Shown here piece after piece: positions 9,695 through 19,596 of a DNA stretch of 56,464 bases. The position numbers were made by a program, and so were the translations under genes. The DNA is from an uncultured bacterium (GTDB lineage Bacteria > Patescibacteriota > Minisyncoccia > Moranbacterales > GWC2-37-73), in assembly GCA_903885965.1 (NCBI GenBank), contig CAISKQ010000002.1:1-56464 (forward strand), given 5' to 3'. Each line of letters opens with the position of its first letter. Position 1 is the first letter of the stretch. Below the pieces are notes generated by a model. That model had not been told where the DNA came from. It made no database searches and saw only the letters and a program-made list of their open reading frames with translations.

Positions 9695-9940
9695 GCGAAT
9701 TGCACAAAATGCCATCCAATGCACCACCTCTTGAATACTCTCGAGGTTGAATATTATTTGTGATCTAAAATCAACCAGCATTTTGCACCAAGTATCTTCA
9801 TTTTTGAAGCTTCTGCATACACCACTCTGTTTGAAATCTTAATCTCAGACATTCTCAATGTATGGATACTAGTTTCGGTAGCAAGAAACCTTAATTTTTT
9901 GCATATTCACCTACTCCCAATTTTATTATACCAAAAAAAT

Positions 9941-9974
9941 AACGACCCCGCACGATTTCTCGTTTGGGGTCATT
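9941..9974 (-). terminator. Hairpin downstream of the DGR target gene; possible terminator and/or DGR hairpin
   Basis: Minus strand GACCCC-AA-ACGA-GAAA-TCGT-GC-GGGGTC with GAAA tetraloop, T-run flanks. Confidence 0.65.
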
Positions 9975-10040
9975 TTTTGATTTTCAAAGGACAGAATTTC
10001 AAAGAGTCCAAGAAAATCGAAAGGATCAAAAAACAAAACA

Positions 10041-10601
10041 CTAACTTGCGAGCAACGCAGCGGGATCGTCGGCACCGAAGTCATCCGCAAGCCAACCGTC
10101 GCCCCAGCGCCACCTGCCACCAACCCAGAAGAGGCAACGAACATACAGATTCCCGTCAGAGTAGCGATAAATCGTTCCCCAGAAAAATATCCATTTACCT
10201 TTCCACGCCTCAGGGATGAGGTGCGGATTGGCGAGCAGATAATCGAGGACATTCGCATTGAGCCTCGACTTTTTTTCGAGCTCCTTACGAAGCTCATTGC
10301 CAACTATTCCTCCACTACGCTGCTTTTCCGACAAATACGATGAAATTTTCTCAGCATCCCATTGAATTTTCCCATTTTTGCAATGTTCAACGAAACTCCA
10401 CCCATTAGGAGTAAAGGGGTCAGCATCGCAATCGATGATATGCTCAAGCTGAACAATTTGAGCATGCCCGTTTAAAAGCTGAAGAATTAAAGCCAGCTCG
10501 CTATACTGCGTTAGCCTTGTTACATCACTGGCGTCAAAGCCAGCATTATCCAAAGCATCGGCGAGCTTATTCATAGCTCCGATAGTGTGATTCGCAGACA
10601 T
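10041..10601 (-). CDS. DGR target (variable) protein with C-terminal variable region
   Basis: C-terminal YSDGNLYVRCLFWVGGRWRWGDGWLADDFGADDPAALLAS matches TR translation NSDGNLYVRCLNWNGDRWNWNYNWLDNDFNADNPAALLA; variation at TR Asn/Asp/Tyr codons. Confidence 0.9.
   Translation of the reverse strand: MSANHTIGAMNKLADALDNAGFDASDVTRLTQYSELALILQLLNGHAQIVQLEHIIDCDADPFTPNGWSFVEHCKNGKIQWDAEKISSYLSEKQRSGGIVGNELRKELEKKSRLNANVLDYLLANPHLIPEAWKGKWIFFWGTIYRYSDGNLYVRCLFWVGGRWRWGDGWLADDFGADDPAALLAS
10046..10163 (-). repeat. DGR variable region (VR)
   Basis: See TR; invariant 21-bp 3' end ATCCCGCTGCGTTGCTCGCAA consistent with IMH. Confidence 0.92.
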
Positions 10602-10763
10602 AGTCTCCTCCTCTCTTATGCAATAATGTTCTCATGAACGCATTGCGAATTTAAAATACAATGTCGCTGTTGGGCTGATCACTAAGATTTTGCCACAGCA
10701 GAAAAAAATCTCAGAAAAAATCCCTTTCTGCCATGGCAAATCGCAAGTTGAGCTTTCAAAGAA

Positions 10764-12218
10764 CTAACTTGACACTATACACCCAAATTGAATTTTTGTC
10801 AACTCTTCTTCAATCACCCTCCGATCATTCCAAGGCAATTTTTTGTCACCGACCACCATCGTTTCGAAACTGCCCATGCCAGTGATGCAAATGATGTCAT
10901 CTTTTTGGGCAAGTGAAAGCGCCCTGGCAATTGCGGCTCTTCGGTCAACAATCCTCCAGAGATTTTCTCCCTCAACCATTTTTTTCTTAGACTTTGAAAT
11001 TTGGTCGTTTAGATTTATTTGGAAATTGGAAGAACCTTTTAAATCAACATCCCCAATCTTTCCTTCAGCCATAACTCCTGCAAATATTTGATCTATAATA
11101 GCTTGTGGTTCTTCGCTATATGGTTCATCGTTGGTGAGAATCACCACGTCAGCAAGTTGCGAAACAATTTGTCCCATAAGTGGCCGCTTTCCTTTGTCAC
11201 GATCGCCGCAAGAACCAAAAACAGCAATAATTTTGGCGGTCGGTTTTTTGATTTGTGCCAGCAGTTTATAGAGTCTTTCCAGAGCATTGGGCGTAAGTGC
11301 AAAATCAACCAAAATATTGACCCCTAAATCGTTTCCTATGGCCTCCATTCGCCCCGCAACGCCCTTAATTTTCGAAAGAGCATTACTTACTAGTTGCAAA
11401 TTAATCCCCTCGCCTAAGGCCACACAGGTGGCTGCAAGCGCATTCTCGATATTGAACAAACCAGGCAAATTTAGCTTATAGGATGTAGCTTTTAGCTTAT
11501 AGACTGAACCAGAAATTTCAAGCTCAATTTTCTCCGCATTTATGATTTCAACATTGGTCATTGGGATTTTATTGGAAATTGCCTGCCTGTCCGGTAGGCA
11601 GGGAAATTGGAAATTGGAAATTTCTGCAGTTGTGTATCCAAACTTTTTATCAGCCTCGAAATCCAAAAAATCTTCTGGATTTTCCATATCCAAATTGACA
11701 ACTAAGTTTCCTTTGTTTTTTGCAACATTTTTGAAAAGAATTTTTTTCGCTTGGCGATATTTTTCCATCGTCTTGTGATAATCCAAATGCTCCCTGGTAA
11801 CATTAGTAATTGCTGCAACATCATATTCCACTCCCCAAGTGCGATATTGGTCAAGCGCATGCGAAGATGTTTCCAATACTAAATATTGACAATCAGCATT
11901 GATGGCTTTGCGAATAAATTTTTGCAGGGCAAATGAAGATTCGGTTGTATAATGAGACAAGTTTTTTTCTTCCTTACCATTAATGCTAAAATTTATCGTT
12001 GATGCCAGCGCAACTTTTTTGCCAGCCTCTTCCAAAATTTTTCCCACCATTTGAACAGTTGTAGTTTTTCCGTCAGTACCAGTGATTCCAATAACTCTTA
12101 TTTTTTTTGAGGGAAAACCATACCAAACATTAGCCAAGATGGCTTGAGCAAGGTGATAATAATTTTTAAGTTGTTGAGGAAAAAGTTTTTTAAATTTGTG
12201 CATAGCTTTCACTTTCAA
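10764..12218 (-). CDS. murE: UDP-N-acetylmuramyl-tripeptide synthetase (Mur ligase, MurE-like)
   Basis: GITGTDGKTTTVQMV, TTESSFAL, TNVTREHLDYH, FGSCGDRDKGKRPLM. Confidence 0.88.
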   Translation of the reverse strand: MKVKAMHKFKKLFPQQLKNYYHLAQAILANVWYGFPSKKIRVIGITGTDGKTTTVQMVGKILEEAGKKVALASTINFSINGKEEKNLSHYTTESSFALQKFIRKAINADCQYLVLETSSHALDQYRTWGVEYDVAAITNVTREHLDYHKTMEKYRQAKKILFKNVAKNKGNLVVNLDMENPEDFLDFEADKKFGYTTAEISNFQFPCLPDRQAISNKIPMTNVEIINAEKIELEISGSVYKLKATSYKLNLPGLFNIENALAATCVALGEGINLQLVSNALSKIKGVAGRMEAIGNDLGVNILVDFALTPNALERLYKLLAQIKKPTAKIIAVFGSCGDRDKGKRPLMGQIVSQLADVVILTNDEPYSEEPQAIIDQIFAGVMAEGKIGDVDLKGSSNFQINLNDQISKSKKKMVEGENLWRIVDRRAAIARALSLAQKDDIICITGMGSFETMVVGDKKLPWNDRRVIEEELTKIQFGCIVSS

Positions 12219-12221
12219 GTT

Positions 12222-13397
12222 TTATTTGCGCATGTTATGAAGAAATCCTTTAGCTCGCTGAAGCCCTTTATATATTGCGTATTTCCTTGAATTAACAATG
12301 ATATCATAACTTCCGGGAAATTCAATCGGCTGTGTCTGTGGCGAAAAGCCAAGCTTAAAATCAGTAATTCCACTCCATGATGAATTTTTATTTGTTGTTC
12401 GTAAGTTCGTATTTAATTCCAGCTTTGTTGAAACTCCGCCAAAATCATATTGCGTGCACCCAAGTTCTTTTGCATCCAGCATGGCTTGCCATTGAAGCAA
12501 AAACGGCGCCATCACATTTCGACTAACATTACCAGATGCACCATGCAGATAAGTTGCGGTTTTCCCGAAAAACAAAACCAGGTTAGCCGCAATAATTTTT
12601 CCTTCAAACTGGGCGACATAAATTCGCAGCATTTCATTTGGCAAGCTTTCGATCATTTTTCGATAATAATCTTCCGGATGTGCCGTGATTCCATGCCGCT
12701 GCGCCATCTCTTTCGTCAACTTCAAAAACGCCTCCAGGTTGGTATTTTGTATCTTGCCTGCCTGCCCGGTAGGCAGGTATTTTGTATCTTGATTGGTTTG
12801 ATTATTTGAAATTTGTTCATTGGAATTTATTTGGTTATTGTATCTTGTATCTTGTATCTTGTGCTGCATGTTACATGTTACATAAATTTTCACCCCTCGT
12901 TTTTGGGCAAGTTTTATATTGTATCTTGTCTTTGGCTTCATTTCACTCAGCAAAGTTTCTGAATCCTTTGAAACATCCACAATAAAAAGTTCTTTCGGCT
13001 GCATATCGTGTGGCGCCCTAACTATTTTCAATTTATTTCCATTTATTTCAACGTTATTTCTAATCATTTCCAGCATTTCTTCATTTTCCGGTTCAATTCT
13101 GATCCATCCCGCCTTTTCTTTCTTGGCTAATTCAATCAACTTCTGCATCCCACGTTCCATATTTTGCACTAATAATTTTGTATTTTGCATTTCACGCTCC
13201 ACGCTTTGCGTTTCAAGTTCCACGACAGGTCCTTTCGGACAATACAAATATCTCCCCACCACTGGCAACTCATGCTCAATAATAGACGCCAAAAAGCCCT
13301 CATTTTCGAGAAAAAAGGTTCGGTGTCCTACGCTGGCCTGAAACTGGCGCCACTGAGACGATTGCAAAAATTCCAAATTTTGAGGCTCATTTTCCAT
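12222..13397 (-). CDS. FemAB/FemX-like peptidoglycan bridge aminoacyltransferase
   Basis: RYNIKLAQKRGVKIY, GASG, YDFGGVS...GITDFKLGFSPQ; start reassigned to MENEPQ. Confidence 0.85.
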   Translation of the reverse strand: MENEPQNLEFLQSSQWRQFQASVGHRTFFLENEGFLASIIEHELPVVGRYLYCPKGPVVELETQSVEREMQNTKLLVQNMERGMQKLIELAKKEKAGWIRIEPENEEMLEMIRNNVEINGNKLKIVRAPHDMQPKELFIVDVSKDSETLLSEMKPKTRYNIKLAQKRGVKIYVTCNMQHKIQDTRYNNQINSNEQISNNQTNQDTKYLPTGQAGKIQNTNLEAFLKLTKEMAQRHGITAHPEDYYRKMIESLPNEMLRIYVAQFEGKIIAANLVLFFGKTATYLHGASGNVSRNVMAPFLLQWQAMLDAKELGCTQYDFGGVSTKLELNTNLRTTNKNSSWSGITDFKLGFSPQTQPIEFPGSYDIIVNSRKYAIYKGLQRAKGFLHNMRK

Positions 13398-13511
13398 AAG
13401 CAAAGTATACCAGGAAAATTGGGAAAACAAAAAGGGCCTTAACTCACCAGAGTAAAGCCCTAGAAACAAACCAATCAAAGTTTTAAATATAATGTTTATA
13501 AAATCTAGCGC

Positions 13512-14630
13512 CTAATTTCCGCCATTATATTCCGTTTGGACATTGCTGGACGACAAAGAATAATCGAATATTTTAACTTCATCAACTTGACCTTTAAACG
13601 CTCTTCCTAGGCCAGAAAAACCCTGCCCAACCATGAAATTAGTGGTTGCTGAGGGCACAATCGCTTCGGCGCAACTTGCCGTGCTAACTTGAGCACCATT
13701 TACATAGACAAAGCAAAAATTCTCATCCTTTGTGATGACAACGTGCTGCCAAATATCCGCTGCAAGCGTAAATTTAGTTGATGAAGCATTAACATTCCAG
13801 GCTGTTCCAGTACCATAAGCAAAGATATATTTATTGGTATCCGAGATGTCTTGCTGCAATACCATTCCAGTAAATGCACCATGATTACCCCAAATATCAG
13901 CATTTTGCACCTGAGTCGCAGCAGGCTTCACCCACATAGAAATGGAAACAGCGGTCGAAATAGTCGCAAATTTGCTTCCCATATCAGCGTAATCATTCAC
14001 TCCATCGAGATCTATGGCCCCATTTCTTTTTCCAGAAGTAGTCCAAGCTGCACCATTAGTAAGCGCACCAGTATACCCATTGCCGCTTGAATCAGTTACG
14101 TTCGTTCCAGCAATGTCATCCATTTTCCAATAGGCAATGGGCAAAGCATATTGCGCTCCCACTACAACATTAACTGCTCGAACAGTATTATGATATTTAC
14201 CTGTTGATTTAATTTCATTTATCAAGGTAGCCTTTTCACCACAACCAATTAGCGAACCATCTGCCTTATAAAAAGAAAGGTCAAAATTGGCTGCTTCGCC
14301 GGTTATTTCTGGAAAAGGAACATCAACTACGCCTCCAGAAGCACAAGTAAAAGGAGTGGCCAGATTTTGGAAGGTTGTTGTTACAGTTACATCATAATCC
14401 GCATATGTTGCATTATTTATTATCTTAATTGCCCATTGCGTACCGCCATCCGCAACCTGATATGCCTGCACAGAAAACTGAGTCGCACTTGCATTCTTCT
14501 TTTGGATAACCTCTATAGATGCAATACCAATTGCAATCGTCAACATCATTGAAAGAATTATCAATGAAAAAGCTAGGATTGAACCCTTTTTATTTTTTTT
14601 GCTTATTAATAAAGTATTCCGAATTAACAT
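13512..14630 (-). CDS. PilX-like N-terminus plus LamG/concanavalin A-like domain protein
   Basis: N-terminal KKGSILAFSLIILSMMLTIAIG pilin-like helix; IAYWKMDDIAGTNVTDSSGNGYTG...GKRNGAIDLDGVNDY. Confidence 0.8.
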   Translation of the reverse strand: MLIRNTLLISKKNKKGSILAFSLIILSMMLTIAIGIASIEVIQKKNASATQFSVQAYQVADGGTQWAIKIINNATYADYDVTVTTTFQNLATPFTCASGGVVDVPFPEITGEAANFDLSFYKADGSLIGCGEKATLINEIKSTGKYHNTVRAVNVVVGAQYALPIAYWKMDDIAGTNVTDSSGNGYTGALTNGAAWTTSGKRNGAIDLDGVNDYADMGSKFATISTAVSISMWVKPAATQVQNADIWGNHGAFTGMVLQQDISDTNKYIFAYGTGTAWNVNASSTKFTLAADIWQHVVITKDENFCFVYVNGAQVSTASCAEAIVPSATTNFMVGQGFSGLGRAFKGQVDEVKIFDYSLSSSNVQTEYNGGN

Positions 14631-14763
14631 TTCTTTTTTTATATTTGTTTTACAAATTGGAAACGCAGCGAGGATTTAGCTACAATCTTGAGCTATAATG
14701 TTCGAAAAAATTCCTATTCGTATTATACCACAGTAAGTTTATTTAGCCCACAAATGAAAAATT

Positions 14764-15336
14764 TTATTTTCTCCCTAAGCTTTTCAGTGCCAGCTTAACC
14801 CGCTGTCCAACATCTTTGATGTCTGGAGAAATTTCTTTCAAAGCCTCACGAGCTTGCGAAACAGAAAAACCCATTGTCACCAAAGCTTCCAATGCATCAC
14901 TATCTGAAACTATTTGATTTTTTTCAAGTGTTGGAATATCTGGAATCTTATTCTTGAGTTCAAGGATAACTCGTTGAGCAATTTTTTTGCCAACACCTGA
15001 CACCCTTGTCAAAATAGCTGGGTCTTCATTGAGGACTGCTGTTCGGACAGTTCTCGGATCTGCAATCGAAAGAATGCCCAGAGCTGCCTTTGGACCAATG
15101 CCAGAAATTGAAATCAATAGTTCAAACATTTCGAGTTCATCAAATTCCACGAAGCCATAAAGTGCCAAAATATCTTCCCGCACATAAGTGTGGATATATA
15201 GTTCTATGTTAGTTTTTCCCGCAATCATTCCAAACGTGTGAGTGGTTACAAAAACTTTATATCCAACACCACTAACATCAATAACTGCGTAAGTATCGCG
15301 CAAAAAATCAATTGTCCCCTTTAATTTTGCAATCAT
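14764..15336 (-). CDS. ruvA: Holliday junction DNA helicase RuvA
   Basis: MIAKLKGTIDFL, ISGIGPKAALGIL, VSGVGKKIAQRVILELK; upstream 12 residues of the ORF come from a repeat array. Confidence 0.95.
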   Translation of the reverse strand: MIAKLKGTIDFLRDTYAVIDVSGVGYKVFVTTHTFGMIAGKTNIELYIHTYVREDILALYGFVEFDELEMFELLISISGIGPKAALGILSIADPRTVRTAVLNEDPAILTRVSGVGKKIAQRVILELKNKIPDIPTLEKNQIVSDSDALEALVTMGFSVSQAREALKEISPDIKDVGQRVKLALKSLGRK

Positions 15337-15396
15337 ATTTTCATGAAACATGAAACATACAGCATGTAACATGGACTTTTTAAAAATTATTCCAAA

Positions 15397-17943
15397 CTAT
15401 GGACTCACTGAAACCGTCTTTGAATCACTAGCTTGATTTCCTTGTTTATCGGTAATGGTTGCCTTGATGTCAACTGACGTGTCACCGACTGACGGAGAAT
15501 ATGAAACCTGGTAAGGATCAGAACTTGATGAACCGGCATCTTTACCATTGACAGAAAATGAAACTTTATCCACCCCATATGGTGCATCCACGTTTGCCTT
15601 TATTGTCATGCCACCAGAAATACCCCCTGAAGCTGAAATGGAAATTTTTGGCTGATTGGCGGATGAAAAATCTGATTTTTTACAATCATCCGTTGGGGCT
15701 GGATTACTCTTACTGCTTTTCCCTTCGCCCTTGAGCCATTCTTTCAATCCCTTTTCCCAATTGCTAAATTGAGGATCACTTGTTGGATCTTTTGGAGCGT
15801 CGCCCCTTGGATCATCCTTGTTAACATAATAAAGAATGTCATGAATATCAGCAAAGTCCTTTTTTTCAACGTCTGCAGATGGACAAGCATCTGTTGCCAG
15901 GCAATAGTCACCCTTACTTCCAGGAATTTTGCAAACCTTTACATTGTCTTGCTTATCTACATCGCCATTGAGGATTGGCTTGCCCGCATCTTCTTTTTCA
16001 TATTTTGGAAATTGTTCTACCGGCGTATTTGCCAATGCCTGATTCATGAAAGCTCTCCAAATCGGAGCTGCCACCACAATTCCATCGGCTCCTGCCTTCA
16101 TAGCGGTGTTGTCATTATTTCCAACCCAAACGCCTGCAACAAGTGACGGCGTGAAGCCCATTGCCCAGCCATCTTTAAATTCATTGGTAGTTCCGGTTTT
16201 TGCAGCCACAGGACGATCCGTAAATTTAAAGGGATTATTATCTCCGAATACTGGAGCTCTGAAATCATTAGTAGACATAATGTAATCGAGCATGGCCACG
16301 TATTTTTCTTCAACAATGCGCTGACCCTCATCTTGTCTATACTCCTCCAGTGTTGTTCCGTCCTTGTCTTGAATTTTCAAAATCGCAGTTTCATTGTGGT
16401 GAATTCCGCCAGTTGCCAGTCCGCCATAAGCGTCAACATGATCAAGCAGGGTAACCTCTCCGCCACCCAAAACCAATGAAAGACCATAACGATCAGGCTG
16501 ATTAAGTCCTTTTATGCCAAGACCTTTTGCGAGTAAAATTGAGTTACTAACACCAGCAAGATAAAGAGTTTTCACAGCGGGAATATTAAGAGACATCGCC
16601 AATGCATTTTTCATTTGAAGTGGTCCATGGAATTTTCCGTCATAATTTTGAGGAATATAATCTTTTCCAGAATCGCTGCCAAAGTTTGTCGGCACATCAT
16701 AAAGCAATGTTTCCGGTGTGTAGCCCTTGGTAAATGCCGTCAGATAAACATACGGCTTGAAAGATGAACCTGGCTGGCGATTGCGAATACTCGTATTGTC
16801 CTGAGGCTCAAATTTGCAAGTTTTCCCTGAGATACATCCTTGTGGCTCAGATTTTCCAAAGTAGTTTTTACTTCCAACCATAGCCAAGATTTGTCCGGTT
16901 TTTGGATCCATCGCAACCAGCGCAGCATTGCTTGCATTTTGAGAAACATTTTTTGCAGCTCCCTCAGTAACGGCTTTTTCTGCTGCCTGTTGCTTGTCCC
17001 AATCTAGCGTGGTGTACACTTTTAATCCTCCCTGCTCCACAGCCTGCTCGCCATATTTTTGTTCCAGATAATCTTTAACAAACATCACAAAATGGGGTGC
17101 TGAAATATTGTCTTGCTTTGGACTTATTTCTGAAATTACATCTTCATTTTTTGCCTCGTCAGCTTGAGCCTGGGTAATATACCCCTGATTAACCATTTTT
17201 TGGAGCGCTGATTTTTGTCTTGCGAGCAAATCTGCTTTGTGTAGACCAAAAGGAGAATAGTATGTCGGTGCATTTGGAAGTGAAGCCAGTAGGGCTGCCT
17301 GAGCAAGCGATAAATCCCGGGAAGACTTTCCGAAAAAAGTTTGCGAAGCAGCCTCAACCCCATAAGCGCTTGACCCATAAGGGATTTGATTAAGATACAT
17401 TCCCAAGATGTCATCTTTTGAATACTTTTGTTCGAGCTCAATTGTAAGGATAAGCTCCTTGATTTTTCGAGTTATTGTTTTTTCATTGGTCAGAAAAGAA
17501 TTTTTAATAAACTGCTGCGTAATCGTGCTACCACCTTGAGCTGCTCCCCTCTTGAGAATATCATTATAAGCCGAGCGCAGGATTGATTTAAAATCTATGC
17601 CGTGATGAGTATAAAATGTTTGGTCTTCCAAGGCAATGGCAGCATATTTCACGTTATCCGGAATCTGATTGAAAGGAACGATTGTCCTTTTTTCTTCTCC
17701 ATGGACATCGTACAAAAGATGCTGCCCGCTACGGTCATAGATTTTTGTCGACTGAATAACCAATTTTGCATCAACCGAATTTGCACTTGGCAAATCCTTG
17801 GAAAAATAAAGAAAAACACCAATAACCAAAAGAATTACGGCAACAAAAAGACCCAATACAATCTTGCCAACCATTTTCCACTTGTCTTTGGCTGACATAT
17901 TTTGAATTTTTTTAAAATTTTGTGAGATAAATATTGGTTTCAT
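15397..17943 (-). CDS. Bifunctional penicillin-binding protein (PBP1A-like)
   Basis: Transglycosylase EDQTFYTHHGID, RGAAQGGSTITQQFIKN; transpeptidase RQPGSSFKPYVYL, AAKTGTTNEFKDGWAMGF. Confidence 0.95.
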   Translation of the reverse strand: MKPIFISQNFKKIQNMSAKDKWKMVGKIVLGLFVAVILLVIGVFLYFSKDLPSANSVDAKLVIQSTKIYDRSGQHLLYDVHGEEKRTIVPFNQIPDNVKYAAIALEDQTFYTHHGIDFKSILRSAYNDILKRGAAQGGSTITQQFIKNSFLTNEKTITRKIKELILTIELEQKYSKDDILGMYLNQIPYGSSAYGVEAASQTFFGKSSRDLSLAQAALLASLPNAPTYYSPFGLHKADLLARQKSALQKMVNQGYITQAQADEAKNEDVISEISPKQDNISAPHFVMFVKDYLEQKYGEQAVEQGGLKVYTTLDWDKQQAAEKAVTEGAAKNVSQNASNAALVAMDPKTGQILAMVGSKNYFGKSEPQGCISGKTCKFEPQDNTSIRNRQPGSSFKPYVYLTAFTKGYTPETLLYDVPTNFGSDSGKDYIPQNYDGKFHGPLQMKNALAMSLNIPAVKTLYLAGVSNSILLAKGLGIKGLNQPDRYGLSLVLGGGEVTLLDHVDAYGGLATGGIHHNETAILKIQDKDGTTLEEYRQDEGQRIVEEKYVAMLDYIMSTNDFRAPVFGDNNPFKFTDRPVAAKTGTTNEFKDGWAMGFTPSLVAGVWVGNNDNTAMKAGADGIVVAAPIWRAFMNQALANTPVEQFPKYEKEDAGKPILNGDVDKQDNVKVCKIPGSKGDYCLATDACPSADVEKKDFADIHDILYYVNKDDPRGDAPKDPTSDPQFSNWEKGLKEWLKGEGKSSKSNPAPTDDCKKSDFSSANQPKISISASGGISGGMTIKANVDAPYGVDKVSFSVNGKDAGSSSSDPYQVSYSPSVGDTSVDIKATITDKQGNQASDSKTVSVSP

Positions 17944-18151
17944 AATATATCTGATAAATATAATCTTAGGACTTATGTGCTTAATCGAAAATTACTTACA
18001 ACTTACTTTTTTGGCAAGCAAAGCGCTAAGTAGACCATTAGAACCTTTCTTGGTAAACAAATTACGCTCTAGGAATTTGAGAGTAAATGCATAAGTTCTA
18101 AAATTAATTATACTCTTATTTTCAAAGTTGCTCTAGTATACAAGAGTCTAA

Positions 18152-19486
18152 TTAATTAGCAAGGGTTTCCAGGTCACTATCTGAAATTCCAAGTTGGTCA
18201 AGAATCCAGATGTGACGCTCACTGGTAGGGTCATATTTTCCAACCATTACCCTTCGCATTTCATCGTCATCTTTTTTGACTAAATTCCAAATACCAATAT
18301 TCCCCTCTCTATAAGCGATATCTTGGGTGAAACAAGCACCTGGAATGTCACAGGTTGTACCTCGAAAAGCTCTAAGGCATCTTTTCCAAGCTAATTCTTC
18401 CGCGTTTTTCCAGGATTCATCCCTGTTTGCATTTTTTGATTTCACAAAATAATAATCACGCAAAATGTCAAAAACTTCCCTGAAATCTCTTTTTTTGCCA
18501 TCCAGCCCCATTGCCAGGGAAATTGCCAAATGACCATCAAAACCAGCGAAGTCCGTTGCGCCAATAATTTCTTGTTCCTTATATCTGGCTAAACCTTCTT
18601 CACCTTTCAAATAGCGATCAAGCCCAAGACCTAATAATTTTAGTTTTGACCTTTCGCCATTCTCTCTTCTTAGGGCATGCGTACCTATTTCATGGGCAAT
18701 GAGCGCCTTGAGTTTTGTTTCCTTAACCTTCCTCTTAGCTAGGACATAGACGGTCTTATTTTCTTGATTGACGTTTATGGCAGTGTTTCCCGATTCGTCA
18801 AGAACAACCGACCACCCCTGAGCATTGCATTCCAATAATGCCCGCTGAAAAGCAACTTTAATTTCTTCAGCGGAATATTCTGGCTCATTTTTAGTTGATT
18901 TTAATTTCGGAAAATCATAACTGTTTATATCAATAGAGGTCTCAATTTCCTCTGGTATGTTTATATTTTGATCAAGTCTTGCAATCGCCTCGATAATTCT
19001 TTGATCAGAATCTGATCTTTTTCCATCAATCACGTGCTTAACTTTAATAAGGGATTGCAAGAAAATTTCCTTTTCCGGCTTGCCAAAAACATATTCTGAA
19101 TATCTTTTAAACCTATGCGAATCTCCCTCTTTCGAGCACCTCAACATTCTCACGCTTGCTATTTTTTCATTTATTTTCCAGCGATAGATTTGCTTAACAA
19201 TTTCATTATTCTCAAATTTCAAGACGTCTACCTTAAGAGTCAATAGCTCTTCCTCCTTTTTATTGAAATCGAAATTTTCTAATTCAGGATAGTCCAGCTT
19301 CGGATTTTCAATCTTTTGATTTAAAAAATCATTTTTTTGATTTTCACGCCATTCCTTGTCTCCATTCAAGAGTTCGTAAACTTGAAATTTTCCATTTTTT
19401 TCAAATCTTTTATACCATTGCTCATCAAGAGGCTGTGATTCTTTCTTGTTTTCCGATATGTGATTTCCTGAAAATTCAAAACTCAT
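18152..19486 (-). CDS. DUF1704 / tyrosine carboxypeptidase (MATCAP-like) family metallopeptidase
   Basis: HEIGTHALRRENG...LGLDRYLKGEEGLARYKE. Confidence 0.75.
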   Translation of the reverse strand: MSFEFSGNHISENKKESQPLDEQWYKRFEKNGKFQVYELLNGDKEWRENQKNDFLNQKIENPKLDYPELENFDFNKKEEELLTLKVDVLKFENNEIVKQIYRWKINEKIASVRMLRCSKEGDSHRFKRYSEYVFGKPEKEIFLQSLIKVKHVIDGKRSDSDQRIIEAIARLDQNINIPEEIETSIDINSYDFPKLKSTKNEPEYSAEEIKVAFQRALLECNAQGWSVVLDESGNTAINVNQENKTVYVLAKRKVKETKLKALIAHEIGTHALRRENGERSKLKLLGLGLDRYLKGEEGLARYKEQEIIGATDFAGFDGHLAISLAMGLDGKKRDFREVFDILRDYYFVKSKNANRDESWKNAEELAWKRCLRAFRGTTCDIPGACFTQDIAYREGNIGIWNLVKKDDDEMRRVMVGKYDPTSERHIWILDQLGISDSDLETLAN

Positions 19487-19596
19487 AGTTAATTTTTTTA
19501 TGGATATTTTGTAATTATATCACCTTGAAAAAATATTCCAAACGAAACTTATTACTTTGCGTTGTCTTGAAATAAATATGTCTTGAAAAACGTTGT

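Noticed and set aside
9545-9781. 78-aa ORF as a protein-coding gene
   Set aside because: Its body is the DGR template repeat read in the VR frame; the Asn-rich stretch is what an A-rich TR gives. Kept as TR, not CDS.
15337-15372. N-terminal extension of RuvA (MLHAVCFMFHEN)
   Set aside because: Derived from a catgaaacatgaaac word array; the conserved start is MIAKLKG.
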